NCBI RefSeq assembly: GCF_010723575.1
Contig: NZ_BLKZ01000001.1
Coordinates: 992,001-1,056,000, forward strand
Direction of reading: 5' to 3'
Source of the DNA: Mycobacterium bourgelatii
GTDB taxonomy: Bacteria > Actinomycetota > Actinomycetes > Mycobacteriales > Mycobacteriaceae
Length of the DNA stretch: 64,000 nucleotides
Below the pieces are notes generated by a model that saw only the letters and a list, made by a program, of their open reading frames with translations, ran no database searches and was not told where the DNA came from. Positions 56,599 through 64,000 of this stretch are shown here, one piece after another. Position numbers and translations under genes: made by a program. The first letter of the stretch is position 1. Each line of letters starts with the position of its first letter.

Positions 56599-57825
56599 GT
56601 GGAACTACTACGCGGCGCGCTACGTACGTATGCCTGGGGATCGCGTACCGCTATCGCCGAATTCACCGGGCGGCCCGTACCGGCCATTCACCCCGAAGCT
56701 GAACTCTGGTTCGGCGCGCACCCGGGTGACCCAGCCTGGCTGGAGACGCCCGACGGCGAAACTTCGCTCCTGGACGCGCTCGTCGCCGACCCGGAGGGCC
56801 AACTCGGCACTGCAGCCCGGACCCGCTTCGGCGATGTACTTCCTTTTCTGGTGAAGGTGCTCGCCGCCGACGAACCGTTGTCGCTGCAGGCCCATCCGAG
56901 CGCCGAACAAGCGGTCGAGGGCTACCTGCGCGAGGAACGTCTGGGTATCCCGGTGAACTCGCCGGTGCGCAACTACCGCGACACCAGCCACAAACCGGAG
57001 CTGTTGGTGGCGCTGGAGCCGTTCGAAGCGTTGGCCGGTTTCCGTCAGGCCGCGCGCACCCGCGAGCTGTTGCAGGCGCTGGCCGTTTCCGATCTCGACC
57101 CGTTCATCGACTTGCTCACCGACGGGTCCGACGCCGACGGACTGCGTGCGCTGTTCACCACCTGGATCACTGCCCCCCAGCCGGACATCGACGTGCTGAT
57201 TCCGGCCGTGTTAGACGGTGCGATTCAGTATGTCACTTCTGGCGCAACCGAATTCGCGGCAGAGGCCAAGACGGTGCTGGAGCTCGGTGAGCGGTACCCG
57301 GGTGACGCCGGCGTGCTTGCTGCCCTGCTGCTCAACCGCATCACCCTGGCCCCCGGTGAGGCGATCTTCTTGCCGGCCGGCAATCTGCACACCTATTTGC
57401 GCGGGTTCGCACTGGAAGTTATGGCCAACTCCGACAACGTTTTACGTGGTGGTCTCACCCCCAAGCACGTCGATGTGCCGGAGTTGTTGCGGGTGCTGGA
57501 TTTCACCCCTACCCCCGAGTCGGCGCTGCGGGCACAGGTTCACCGCGAGGGTCTGGCGCTGATCTACGAGACCCCGACCGACGAGTTCGCGGCCGCCCTG
57601 CTGGAACTCGACGGCGATTCCCTCGGCCACGAGGTTGACGCGTCGACACGGCACGAAGGGCCGCAGATCCTGTTGTGCGCCGAGGGTTCCACGGTCGTGC
57701 ACGCGAAGTCCGGTTCGCTCACGCTGGAACGCGGTGCGGCGGCGTGGGTGGCGGCCGATGACGGCCCGATCCGGTTGACCGCGCACGAACCGACCAAGTT
57801 GTTCAGGGCAACTGTAGGGCTCTGA
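56599..57825 (+). CDS. manA: Mannose-6-phosphate isomerase ManA
   Basis: Zn-dependent isomerase linking fructose-6-P to mannose-6-P, type I PMI, 408 residues. Typical parts are YAWGSRTAIAEFTG at the start, VKVLAADEPLSLQAHPSAEQA with two metal ligands (Gln, His), DTSHKPELLVAL, and FLPAGNLHTYLRGFALEVMANSDN with the third metal His. The GTG at 56599 lies 7 bases after the previous stop. The 3' end overlaps the convergent oxidoreductase gene by 23 bases. It corresponds to Rv3255c. Confidence 0.95.
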   Translation: MELLRGALRTYAWGSRTAIAEFTGRPVPAIHPEAELWFGAHPGDPAWLETPDGETSLLDALVADPEGQLGTAARTRFGDVLPFLVKVLAADEPLSLQAHPSAEQAVEGYLREERLGIPVNSPVRNYRDTSHKPELLVALEPFEALAGFRQAARTRELLQALAVSDLDPFIDLLTDGSDADGLRALFTTWITAPQPDIDVLIPAVLDGAIQYVTSGATEFAAEAKTVLELGERYPGDAGVLAALLLNRITLAPGEAIFLPAGNLHTYLRGFALEVMANSDNVLRGGLTPKHVDVPELLRVLDFTPTPESALRAQVHREGLALIYETPTDEFAAALLELDGDSLGHEVDASTRHEGPQILLCAEGSTVVHAKSGSLTLERGAAAWVAADDGPIRLTAHEPTKLFRATVGL

Positions 57826-59257
57826 CGTCCCTGACAGTTCCGCCGCGCCTGGCTGCTCCGCCGCCCCTGCGCTGCGCGCGCTGCTCGTTTAGCCATAGTC
57901 GCATGTTGTGCACCACCGTGCGTCCGAATATCCGCGCGGGCGGCAGCATGTACAGGCTGTCGAGCAGGCTGAATCGGCGCAGAAACCATTCGGCGAGAAC
58001 GGGATCCGTTTCGGCGGCGCCGAGGAACTGATCGAACAGGTTGCCCGCCGACCGCCACCAGCGCGGCTCCGGGTCGGCCTTGGCGTGGTGGAAGGTGACG
58101 TCGCCAATGGCGTTCATCATCCACACCGGAAAGGTCGTCTTGGCGGTGGCCCGGTTGAATTCGCGGGCCAGCTGAGCATCCGAACTCGCGCCCACGGCGG
58201 ATTCCAACGCCCGGCGCAGGTGGCCCGCTTGCAGCGACGTCATCGTCATGCCCTGACCGAAGGTGGGATTGAAGCTCACGACCGCGTCACCGAACGGAAT
58301 GATCCCGGCGGGGAAGCGCTCCAGCTTGTGATAGCGACGCCACTTACTGGCCGGGAACGCGTGGAATGCGGGTTTGCCAATCGGTTCGGCCTGGGCGAGC
58401 GCCTTGCCGAAGTAGTCCGGCAACAGCTCGTCGACGAGTGTCAGCATCTCTGAAAACGTCTGCGGCGGTTTGATATTCGCCACGCCGAAGGTGGTCAGCA
58501 CCCACGTGCGGTCCTCGTAGAACAGCATGCCTAACCCCAGAGATTGATCATGGGAGGCGCCGTTGACCACGACCTTCTCTTGGATCAACCCGTCGGGCAT
58601 GCGGAACGCGTGGGAGGCGTATTTGACGCCGATGCCCACCGTCGCTTCCTGGGCGGGCTGGTATCCCCACTGCTTGAGCCAGACCGGCAATCGGGTGCCG
58701 CGCCCCGCCGCGTCGACCACCAGATCGGCGGCGACGAACTCGGGGTCCGCATCGGGTTCGGGCGGATCGAGCAGCACGCCGGTCACCCGCTCCCGGGCCG
58801 GCTCGTACCGTGGCTCGAGTACCGAGCGCTGCAGGATCTCGACGTTTTTGATGTCGCGGACGCGCCGCCGCAATTGCCACTCGAGATGCGGCCGGCTCGG
58901 CACGTACGCGGTGAATTCGTCGCGCAGGGTGTGCCCGGTGCCCAGCACGTGGCCCGCGGCGCCGAGGTAGATGCAGTCCGGCCGGTTCTCCAACTTGACC
59001 ACACCCGCGGCGACCATGTCGTCGAGCAGCCCAGGGAAGAGGCCCTCGAACTCGGTTGCCCCGCGGGCCATCAGCATGTGCAGATGCCGGTCCTGCGGCA
59101 CCGCGGAGCGGCTGGCCGGTTCGCCGGGCAGGTCATCCCGCTCGAATACCGTCACCCGGGCGTAGAAATCCGACAGCACCCGTGCCGCGGACAATCCCGC
59201 GATGCTGGCGCCGATGACCACGGCATGTTCATGTTTGTCCTGCAAGTCCCCCTCCAT
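57803..59257 (-). CDS. FAD-dependent oxidoreductase / epoxidase-like protein (Rv3254-like)
   Basis: Flavoprotein of 484 residues, NAD(P)/FAD Rossmann fold of the geranylgeranyl-reductase and squalene-epoxidase-like group. The FAD dinucleotide site is AVVIGASIAGLSAARVLSD near the N-terminus. VVDAAGRGTRLPVW and IPFGDAVVSFNPTFGQGMTM are the later FAD motifs. The substrate is unknown. The ATG at 59257 is 6 bases after TACCCT; a longer frame to 59299 exists. The last 23 bases are shared with manA on the other strand. It corresponds to Rv3254. Confidence 0.9.
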   Translation of the reverse strand: MEGDLQDKHEHAVVIGASIAGLSAARVLSDFYARVTVFERDDLPGEPASRSAVPQDRHLHMLMARGATEFEGLFPGLLDDMVAAGVVKLENRPDCIYLGAAGHVLGTGHTLRDEFTAYVPSRPHLEWQLRRRVRDIKNVEILQRSVLEPRYEPARERVTGVLLDPPEPDADPEFVAADLVVDAAGRGTRLPVWLKQWGYQPAQEATVGIGVKYASHAFRMPDGLIQEKVVVNGASHDQSLGLGMLFYEDRTWVLTTFGVANIKPPQTFSEMLTLVDELLPDYFGKALAQAEPIGKPAFHAFPASKWRRYHKLERFPAGIIPFGDAVVSFNPTFGQGMTMTSLQAGHLRRALESAVGASSDAQLAREFNRATAKTTFPVWMMNAIGDVTFHHAKADPEPRWWRSAGNLFDQFLGAAETDPVLAEWFLRRFSLLDSLYMLPPARIFGRTVVHNMRLWLNEQRAQRRGGGAARRGGTVRDVRALQLP

Positions 59258-59263
59258 TTCCGC

Positions 59264-59269
59264 AGGGTA
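59264..59269 (-). promoter_or_regulatory. -10 box for leaderless Rv3254-like gene
   Basis: TACCCT on the minus strand ends 6 bases before the ATG at 59257, inside the 63-base gap to the divergent permease gene. Confidence 0.45.
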
Positions 59270-59320
59270 CCCAGTAACCTCCGGATCACAGCGCGACACA
59301 GACGAATAGGGGTGGGTGAC

Positions 59321-60844
59321 ATGGCCGGTCGTTGGCGCATGAAGTCAGTCGAGCAATCGATCGCCGACACCGACGAACCGGGCACTCGCCTGCGCAAAGA
59401 CCTCACCTGGCGGGACCTGGTGGTTTTCGGTGTCTCGGTGGTGATCGGGGCGGGCATCTTCACCGTGACGGCATCGACCACCGGGGATATCACCGGCCCG
59501 GCGATCTGGGTCTCGTTCCTCATCGCGGCGGCGACGTGTGCGCTCGCTGCGCTTTGCTATGCCGAATTCGCCTCAACGCTGCCGGTGGCGGGCAGCGCCT
59601 ACACCTTCTCCTACGCCACCTTCGGCGAATTCCTGGCCTGGGTCATCGGCTGGAATCTGGTCCTGGAGCTGGCCATCGGCGCCGCCGTCGTCGCCAAGGG
59701 GTGGTCGAGCTACCTGGGCACGGTATTCGGATTTGCCGGAGCCACCGCACATTTCAGGTCCTTCGACTTCGCATGGAACCTCGACTGGGGTGCGCTGCTG
59801 ATCATCACCCTGGTTGCGGTGTTGTTGGCGTTGGGCACCAAGTTGTCGTCGCGGTTCTCCGCGGTGGTCACCACGATCAAGGTGTCGGTGGTCATCCTGG
59901 TCGTGGTCGTGGGCGCGTTCTACGTCAAGGCGTCGAACTACCGGCCGTTCATTCCCGAACCCGAGATCGGCGGCAGCGAGGGCGGTGGCCTCGACCAGTC
60001 GGTGTTGTCGATGCTGACCGGCGCCGGAAGCAGCCACTACGGCTGGTACGGCGTGCTGGCCGGCGCGTCGATCGTGTTCTTCGCGTTCATCGGTTTCGAC
60101 ATCGTGGCCACCATGGCGGAGGAGACCAAGGAACCGCAGCGCAATGTCCCGCGCGGAATCCTCGCCTCGCTCGGCGTGGTCACCGTGCTTTACGTGGCGG
60201 TGTCGATCGTGCTGTCCGGGATGGTGTCCTACACCGAACTCAAGACCGTCGACGGTCATTCGGCCAACCTGGCCACCGCGTTCAAGGCGAACGGCATCGA
60301 CTGGGCCAGCGACATCATCTCGATCGGCGCGCTGGCCGGCCTGACCACCGTGGTGATGGTGCTGATGCTGGGTCAGTGCCGGGTGCTGTTCGCCATGTCC
60401 CGCGACGGCTTGCTGCCGAGATGGCTGGCCAAGACCGGCCGGCGGGGCACGCCGGTGCGCATCACCGTGCTGGTTGCGGTGGTGATCGCGGCGACGGCGT
60501 CGGTGTTCCCCATCGACAAGCTCGAGGAGATGGTCAACGTCGGCACGCTGTTCGCTTTCGTGCTGGTGTCGGCCGGCGTGATCGTGCTGCGTCGGACCCG
60601 GCCGGACCTGGAACGCGGGTTCAAAGCGCCGGGGGTGCCGCTGCTGCCCATCGCCTCGGTGGCCGCCTGCCTATGGCTGATGCTCAACCTGACCGCTCTG
60701 ACCTGGGTCCGGTTCGCCGTCTGGCTGCTGCTGGGCACCGCGATCTACGCCGGCTACGGGCATCGCCACTCGGTGCTGGGGCGCCGCGTTGCCGGCACCC
60801 GTTCGACGACCTCGACAAAAGTGGACTCGGAGGACACTTCGTAG
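59321..60844 (+). CDS. APC-family amino-acid permease (Rv3253c-like)
   Basis: Inner-membrane cationic or general amino-acid/polyamine transporter, 507 residues with about 12 to 14 helices. The first helix region, VVIGAGIFTVTASTTGDITG, holds the APC substrate-binding GAGIF motif. FFAFIGFDIVATMAEETKEP and QCRVLFAMSRDGLLP are also family marks. The ATG at 59321 is preceded by GGGGTGGG; an open frame extends about 780 bases further upstream but only as a shadow of the divergent gene. It corresponds to Rv3253c. Substrate unknown. Confidence 0.93.
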   Translation: MAGRWRMKSVEQSIADTDEPGTRLRKDLTWRDLVVFGVSVVIGAGIFTVTASTTGDITGPAIWVSFLIAAATCALAALCYAEFASTLPVAGSAYTFSYATFGEFLAWVIGWNLVLELAIGAAVVAKGWSSYLGTVFGFAGATAHFRSFDFAWNLDWGALLIITLVAVLLALGTKLSSRFSAVVTTIKVSVVILVVVVGAFYVKASNYRPFIPEPEIGGSEGGGLDQSVLSMLTGAGSSHYGWYGVLAGASIVFFAFIGFDIVATMAEETKEPQRNVPRGILASLGVVTVLYVAVSIVLSGMVSYTELKTVDGHSANLATAFKANGIDWASDIISIGALAGLTTVVMVLMLGQCRVLFAMSRDGLLPRWLAKTGRRGTPVRITVLVAVVIAATASVFPIDKLEEMVNVGTLFAFVLVSAGVIVLRRTRPDLERGFKAPGVPLLPIASVAACLWLMLNLTALTWVRFAVWLLLGTAIYAGYGHRHSVLGRRVAGTRSTTSTKVDSEDTS

Positions 60845-60871
60845 ACACCAGAAGAAAATTTGGCCACTTCG

Positions 60872-60900
60872 TGTACAAAATACCTCTCTGTGTCTAGACA
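60872..60900. promoter_or_regulatory. Palindromes upstream of alkB (candidate operator)
   Basis: TGTACA (60872-60877) and the perfect 10-base palindrome TGTCTAGACA (60891-60900) lie 65-93 bases before the alkB ATG. Both carry TGT/ACA ends, as TetR-type operators often do. The tetR gene at the end of the alk operon is the obvious candidate regulator. Confidence 0.5.
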
Positions 60901-60964
60901 GGAGACGGGATAGTCGATATTGTCAACTTCCGAGAGTGGTGTGACTCACAAGGAGGTTTGGCAT

Positions 60965-62224
60965 ATGACCACACAATTCAGATCCGACTCGCCGGAGGTA
61001 CCGGCGGCAGAGTGGCGCGACAAGAAGCGCCACCTGTGGCTGATGGGCCTGGTCGCGCCCACGGCGCTGTTCGTGATGCTGCCCGTCGTCTGGGGCATCA
61101 ATCAGCTCGGGTGGCACACCGCGGCGCAGGTGCCGCTGTGGATCGGGCCGTTCCTGGTCTACATCCTGTTGCCGTTGCTTGACCTGCGGTTCGGTCCCGA
61201 CGGGCAGAACCCGCCCGACGAGGTGATGGAGCGGCTGGAGAACGACAAGTACTACCGCTACTGCACCTACATCTACATCCCGTTCCAGTACGCCAGCGTG
61301 ATCCTGGGCGCGTATCTGTTCACCGCGCCGAACCTCAGCTGGCTGGGCTTTGAGGGCGGTCTGGGCTGGCTGGGCAAGATCGGTCTGGCGCTCTCGGTCG
61401 GCGTGCTCGGTGGCGTCGGCATCAACACCGCCCACGAGATGGGCCACAAGAAGGAGTCGCTGGAGCGCTGGCTGTCCAAGATCACCCTGGCGCAGACCTG
61501 CTACGGCCACTTCTACGTCGAGCACAACCGCGGCCACCACGTGCGCGTCTCCACGCCCGAGGACCCCGCGTCGGCCCGCTTCGGCGAGACCTTCTGGGAG
61601 TTTCTGCCCCGCACCGTGATCGGCAGCGCGCGCTCTGCGTTCCACCTCGAAGCGCAGCGCATCCGTCGGACGGGCCGCAGCCCGTGGGACCCCCGCACCT
61701 ACCTGGGCAACGACGTGCTCAACGCCTTCGCCATGTCAGTGGTGCTGTGGGGTGCGCTGATCGCCGTGTTCGGCGTCGGCCTGATCCCGTTCATCATCAT
61801 CCAGGCGGTTTTCGGGTTCTGCCTGCTGGAAGCGGTCAACTACCTCGAGCACTACGGACTGCTGCGGCAGCAGAACGCTAACGGCCGCTACGAGCGCTGC
61901 GCCCCGGTGCACAGCTGGAACTCCGACCACATCGTCACCAACCTGTTCCTGTACCACCTGCAGCGGCACAGCGACCACCACGCCAACCCCACCCGGCGCT
62001 ACCAGACGCTGCGCAGCATGGAGGGCGCGCCCAACCTGCCCAGTGGGTACGCATCGATGATCTCGCTGACCTACTTCCCGCCACTGTGGCGCAAGGTGAT
62101 GGACCACCGGGTGCTCGAGCACTACGACGGCGACATCACCAAGGTCAATGTGCACCCCCGGTTGCGCAAGAAGCTGCTCGCCAAGTACGGCGCCCAGGAA
62201 GGCGGCCAGGAGGTTGCCGCGTGA
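60965..62224 (+). CDS. alkB: Alkane 1-monooxygenase AlkB
   Basis: Membrane di-iron hydroxylase turning n-alkanes into 1-alkanols, 419 residues. Several helices are followed by His boxes: HEMGH at 157-161, EHNRGHH at 186-192 and LQRHSDHH in the C-terminal half, plus the AlkB signature NYLEHYGLLRQ. AAGGAGG lies 8 bases before the ATG at 60965; a GTG/TTG frame opens earlier (60920) but has no signal. It is coupled to rubA by a GTGA overlap. Rv3252c equivalent. Confidence 0.96.
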   Translation: MTTQFRSDSPEVPAAEWRDKKRHLWLMGLVAPTALFVMLPVVWGINQLGWHTAAQVPLWIGPFLVYILLPLLDLRFGPDGQNPPDEVMERLENDKYYRYCTYIYIPFQYASVILGAYLFTAPNLSWLGFEGGLGWLGKIGLALSVGVLGGVGINTAHEMGHKKESLERWLSKITLAQTCYGHFYVEHNRGHHVRVSTPEDPASARFGETFWEFLPRTVIGSARSAFHLEAQRIRRTGRSPWDPRTYLGNDVLNAFAMSVVLWGALIAVFGVGLIPFIIIQAVFGFCLLEAVNYLEHYGLLRQQNANGRYERCAPVHSWNSDHIVTNLFLYHLQRHSDHHANPTRRYQTLRSMEGAPNLPSGYASMISLTYFPPLWRKVMDHRVLEHYDGDITKVNVHPRLRKKLLAKYGAQEGGQEVAA

Positions 62225-62409
62225 CCCAGAAGACGAGCAACGCCTATCAGTGCCCGGTCTGCGACTACGTCTACGACGAGGCCAAAGGCGATCCGAGAGA
62301 AGGCTTTCCAGCCGGCACGGGCTGGGATGAGATTCCCGAAGACTGGACCTGTCCGGACTGCGCCGTCCGCGAAAAGCCAGATTTCGAAAGGATAGGAGGA
62401 AACAAGTGA
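62221..62409 (+). CDS. rubA: Rubredoxin RubA
   Basis: Small electron carrier to AlkB, 62 residues. One Fe is held by C11, C14, C44 and C47 (CPVC and CPDC). The middle part GWDEIPEDWTCPDC is typical of AlkG2-type rubredoxins. GTG start overlaps the alkB stop, and its stop overlaps the next GTG, so the three are translated in chain. It corresponds to Rv3251c. Confidence 0.96.
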   Translation: MTQKTSNAYQCPVCDYVYDEAKGDPREGFPAGTGWDEIPEDWTCPDCAVREKPDFERIGGNK

Positions 62410-62588
62410 GCGACTACAAACTCTTCCAATGCGTCCAGTGCGGCTTTGAGTACGACGAGGCGCTGGGCTGGCCTGAAGACGGCATACCTCCCGGGACCCG
62501 CTGGGCCGACATCCCCGAGGATTGGAGCTGCCCGGACTGCGGCGCGGGAAAAGGCGACTTCGCGATGGTGGAGGTGGCACGGAGTTGA
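62406..62588 (+). CDS. rubB: Rubredoxin RubB
   Basis: Second rubredoxin, 60 residues, Fe ligands C9, C12, C42 and C45 (CVQCG and CPDCG). It probably passes electrons from a rubredoxin reductase to AlkB; no reductase gene is in the window. Its ribosome-binding sequence AGGAGG lies in the rubA 3' end, 7 to 12 bases before the GTG. It corresponds to Rv3250c. Confidence 0.96.
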   Translation: MSDYKLFQCVQCGFEYDEALGWPEDGIPPGTRWADIPEDWSCPDCGAGKGDFAMVEVARS

Positions 62589-63211
62589 GCACTATTGTCG
62601 CGCCTGTGAAGCGCATTCCCTACGCCGAAGCGTCACGTGCCCTGCTCCGTGACTCGGTCCTGGATGCGATGCGGGATCTGCTGCTGACCCGGGACTGGTC
62701 TGCGATCACCCTGTCTGACGTCGCCCGTGCCGCGGGCATCAGCCGGCAGACCATCTACAACGAGTTCGGCTCCCGCCAGGGTCTGGCGCAGGGCTACGCC
62801 TTGCGACTGGCCGACCGCTTGGTCGACGCGGTCCACGCGTCGCTGGAGGCCAACGTCGGGAACATCTACCAATCGTTCCTGCAGGGTTTCCGCACCTTCT
62901 TCACAGAGACGGCCGCGGACCCACTGGTGGTCTCGTTGCTGACCGGCGTCGCCAAGCCCGATCTGCTGCAACTGATCACCACCGACAGCGCGCCGATCAT
63001 CAACCGTGCTTCGGAGCGACTGGCTACGGCATTCACCCAAACCTGGGTTGCCACCAGCGATGATGACGCCAACGTGTTGTCGCGGGCGATCGTTCGGATC
63101 TGCCTGAGCTATGTGTCGATGCCACCGGAAGCCGACCACGACGTGGCGGCGGACCTGGCCCGGCTGCTGACCCCGTTTGCCGAGCGGCACGGGGTGAACA
63201 TCGTTCCGTAG
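62585..63211 (+). CDS. TetR-family regulator of the alk operon (Rv3249c-like)
   Basis: Regulator of 208 residues with a TetR helix-turn-helix at about 44-63 (ITLSDVARAAGISRQTIYNEF) and a C-terminal ligand domain. Its place as fourth gene of alkB-rubA-rubB, overlapping the rubB stop (TTGA), fits the AlkX-type repressors that sense long-chain fatty acids in other actinobacteria, so it may repress its own operon. The TTG at 62585 has GGAGG 10 bases upstream; a GTG at 62606 would start seven codons later. Confidence 0.92.
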   Translation: MSTIVAPVKRIPYAEASRALLRDSVLDAMRDLLLTRDWSAITLSDVARAAGISRQTIYNEFGSRQGLAQGYALRLADRLVDAVHASLEANVGNIYQSFLQGFRTFFTETAADPLVVSLLTGVAKPDLLQLITTDSAPIINRASERLATAFTQTWVATSDDDANVLSRAIVRICLSYVSMPPEADHDVAADLARLLTPFAERHGVNIVP

Positions 63212-63244
63212 AAATCAGACAGTCCCCTGACCAGGGGGCCTAGG

Positions 63245-63312
63245 GCCGGGCGGCTACAGTGGGCGGAGGACGAGACCTCGGCTAAAGTAGCCGCCCGGCT
63301 CTTTCACGAGCC
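63245..63312 (+). promoter_or_regulatory. Structured sahH upstream region with alternative hairpins
   Basis: GCCGGGCGGCTAC (63245-63257) and GTAGCCGCCCGGC (63287-63299) form a perfect 13-bp stem. The 29-base loop holds GAGG-acgaga-CCTC. A second hairpin, GGCTC-tttcac-GAGCC (63297-63312), shares three bases with the first and would exclude it. A TAAAGT -10-like box (63283-63288) overlaps the first arm junction. It may be an attenuator, an operator or the terminator of the alk operon. Confidence 0.5.
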
Positions 63313-63346
63313 CGGAGTTAGCCCCCTTGAGTAAGGAAAACACGCT

Positions 63347-64000
63347 ATGACCACGCTCGAAAATTCGCTAACCGCAGATGTTCGGAATGGCATCGACTTC
63401 AAGATTGCCGATCTGTCGTTGGCGGAATTCGGTCGTAAGGAACTGCGGATCGCCGAGCACGAGATGCCCGGACTGATGTCGCTGCGGCGTGAGTACGCCG
63501 ACGTGCAACCGCTGAAGGGTGCCCGGATCTCGGGTTCGCTGCACATGACCGTGCAGACCGCGGTGCTGATCGAGACCCTCGTCGCGCTCGGCGCCGAGGT
63601 GCGCTGGGCGTCCTGCAACATCTTCTCCACCCAGGACCACGCGGCGGCCGCCGTCGTGGTCGGGCCGTACGGCACCCCCGAGGAGCCCAAGGGCGTCCCG
63701 GTGTTCGCATGGAAGGGTGAGACGCTCGAGGAGTACTGGTGGTGCGCCGAGCAGATGCTCACCTGGCCGGACCCGGACAAGCCGGCCAACATGATCCTGG
63801 ACGACGGCGGTGACGCCACCATGCTGGTGCTGCGCGGCATGCAGTACGAGAAGGCAGGCGTGGTGCCGCCCGCCGAGGACGACGACCCGGCCGAGTGGAA
63901 GGTCTTCCTGAACCTGCTGCGCAAGCGCTTCGAGACCGACAAGGGCAAGTGGACCAAGATCGCCGGGTCCGTCAAGGGCGTCACCGAGGAGACCACCACC
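63347..64000 (+). CDS. sahH: S-adenosylhomocysteine hydrolase SahH (5' part, runs off the window)
   Basis: Splits S-adenosylhomocysteine to adenosine and homocysteine with bound NAD, keeping methyltransferases free of product inhibition. Only 218 codons are present, open to the last base. KIADLSLAEFGRKELRIAEHEMPG, LKGARISGSLHMTVQTAVL and WASCNIFSTQDHAAAAV (substrate-site residues) identify it clearly; the mycobacterial insert EPKGVPVFAWKGETLEEYWW follows. AAGGAAA lies 9 bases before the ATG. The NAD-binding domain is outside the window. It corresponds to Rv3248c. Confidence 0.96.
   Translation, partial: MTTLENSLTADVRNGIDFKIADLSLAEFGRKELRIAEHEMPGLMSLRREYADVQPLKGARISGSLHMTVQTAVLIETLVALGAEVRWASCNIFSTQDHAAAAVVVGPYGTPEEPKGVPVFAWKGETLEEYWWCAEQMLTWPDPDKPANMILDDGGDATMLVLRGMQYEKAGVVPPAEDDDPAEWKVFLNLLRKRFETDKGKWTKIAGSVKGVTEETTT

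Noticed and set aside
58544..59320. Upstream extension of the APC permease frame
   Set aside because: It runs antisense through the Rv3254-like gene and has no membrane or family features; the ATG at 59321 has a ribosome-binding sequence.
59332..60897. 521-codon frame overlapping the APC permease in another frame
   Set aside because: Arg/His/Gly-rich translation; the permease frame has clear helices and motifs.

Overview
The window comes from a slow-growing, non-tuberculous Mycobacterium. It is high-GC, carries PPE genes and F420, mycolate-carboxylase and arabinogalactan-linker genes, and its gene order follows the M. tuberculosis H37Rv segment Rv3299c (atsB) to Rv3248c (sahH) almost gene for gene, inverted relative to H37Rv numbering. 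Product names therefore rest on the proteins themselves plus synteny. The H37Rv comparisons are from memory, with no search run. No tRNA, rRNA, CRISPR array, transposase or prophage was recognised.

Layout. 1-6.7 kb: the 3' part of an arylsulfatase gene, a secreted DUF732 protein, an orphan PstS lipoprotein, a PPE gene and a metallo-beta-lactamase-fold hydrolase (the last four lie between atsB and lpqC and are not there in H37Rv), then the lipoprotein esterase lpqC. 6.7-12.8 kb: a minus-strand tetR-lhr-nei2 DNA-repair operon. 12.8-16.6 kb: the SigF locus (two small membrane proteins, usfY, rsbW, sigF, and a STAS anti-anti-sigma gene overlapping sigF tail to tail). Two sites match the SigF promoter consensus exactly. 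The lat/lrpA/pcd block found here in H37Rv is absent. 16.8-24.7 kb: acyl-CoA carboxylase genes accA3, accD5 and accE5, sulfur transfer genes sseA and sufE-like, maf, a PPOX-fold protein, birA (which biotinylates AccA3) and a bPH2 membrane protein. 24.6-28.3 kb: a GtrA protein, purK-purE and fadE25. 28.6-31.8 kb: an overlapping three-gene signalling cassette (receiver-PP2C phosphatase, CHASE3/HAMP histidine kinase, Rcp-like receiver) that is not at this place in H37Rv. 31.9-36.4 kb: a SulP transporter fused to a beta-carbonic anhydrase, a CoA-transferase and a His-rich membrane protein. 36.7-39.6 kb: two tandem PPE genes whose products end in a SHOCT-like module. 39.7-42.1 kb: the pacL1-ctpC metal-efflux pair. 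42.3-47.5 kb: a TIGR03089 protein and Lcp1, then rmlD-wbbL-manB (cell-wall linker rhamnose and GDP-mannose supply). 47.6-52.1 kb: mamA methyltransferase with a NUDIX gene, and fbiA-fbiB (F420). 52.5-57.8 kb: whiB2, a zincin-like protein, a DUF3499 protein, and pmmA-Rv3256c-like-manA (mannose metabolism). 57.8-64 kb: a flavin oxidoreductase, an APC permease, alkB-rubA-rubB-tetR alkane hydroxylation, and the 5' part of sahH behind a structured leader.

Functional links. BirA, AccA3, AccD5 and AccE5 are enzyme, modified subunit and partners. ManA, PmmA and ManB run fructose-6-P to GDP-mannose. RmlD, WbbL and Lcp1 supply rhamnose, add it to the linker and ligate arabinogalactan to peptidoglycan. 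AlkB needs the two rubredoxins. The PP2C/kinase cassette and the STAS gene could feed the RsbW-SigF switch, which is an inference.

At least twelve genes have a TANNNT -10 box ending 6-8 bases before the start codon. This pattern predicts leaderless mRNAs, and it was used to choose several starts.
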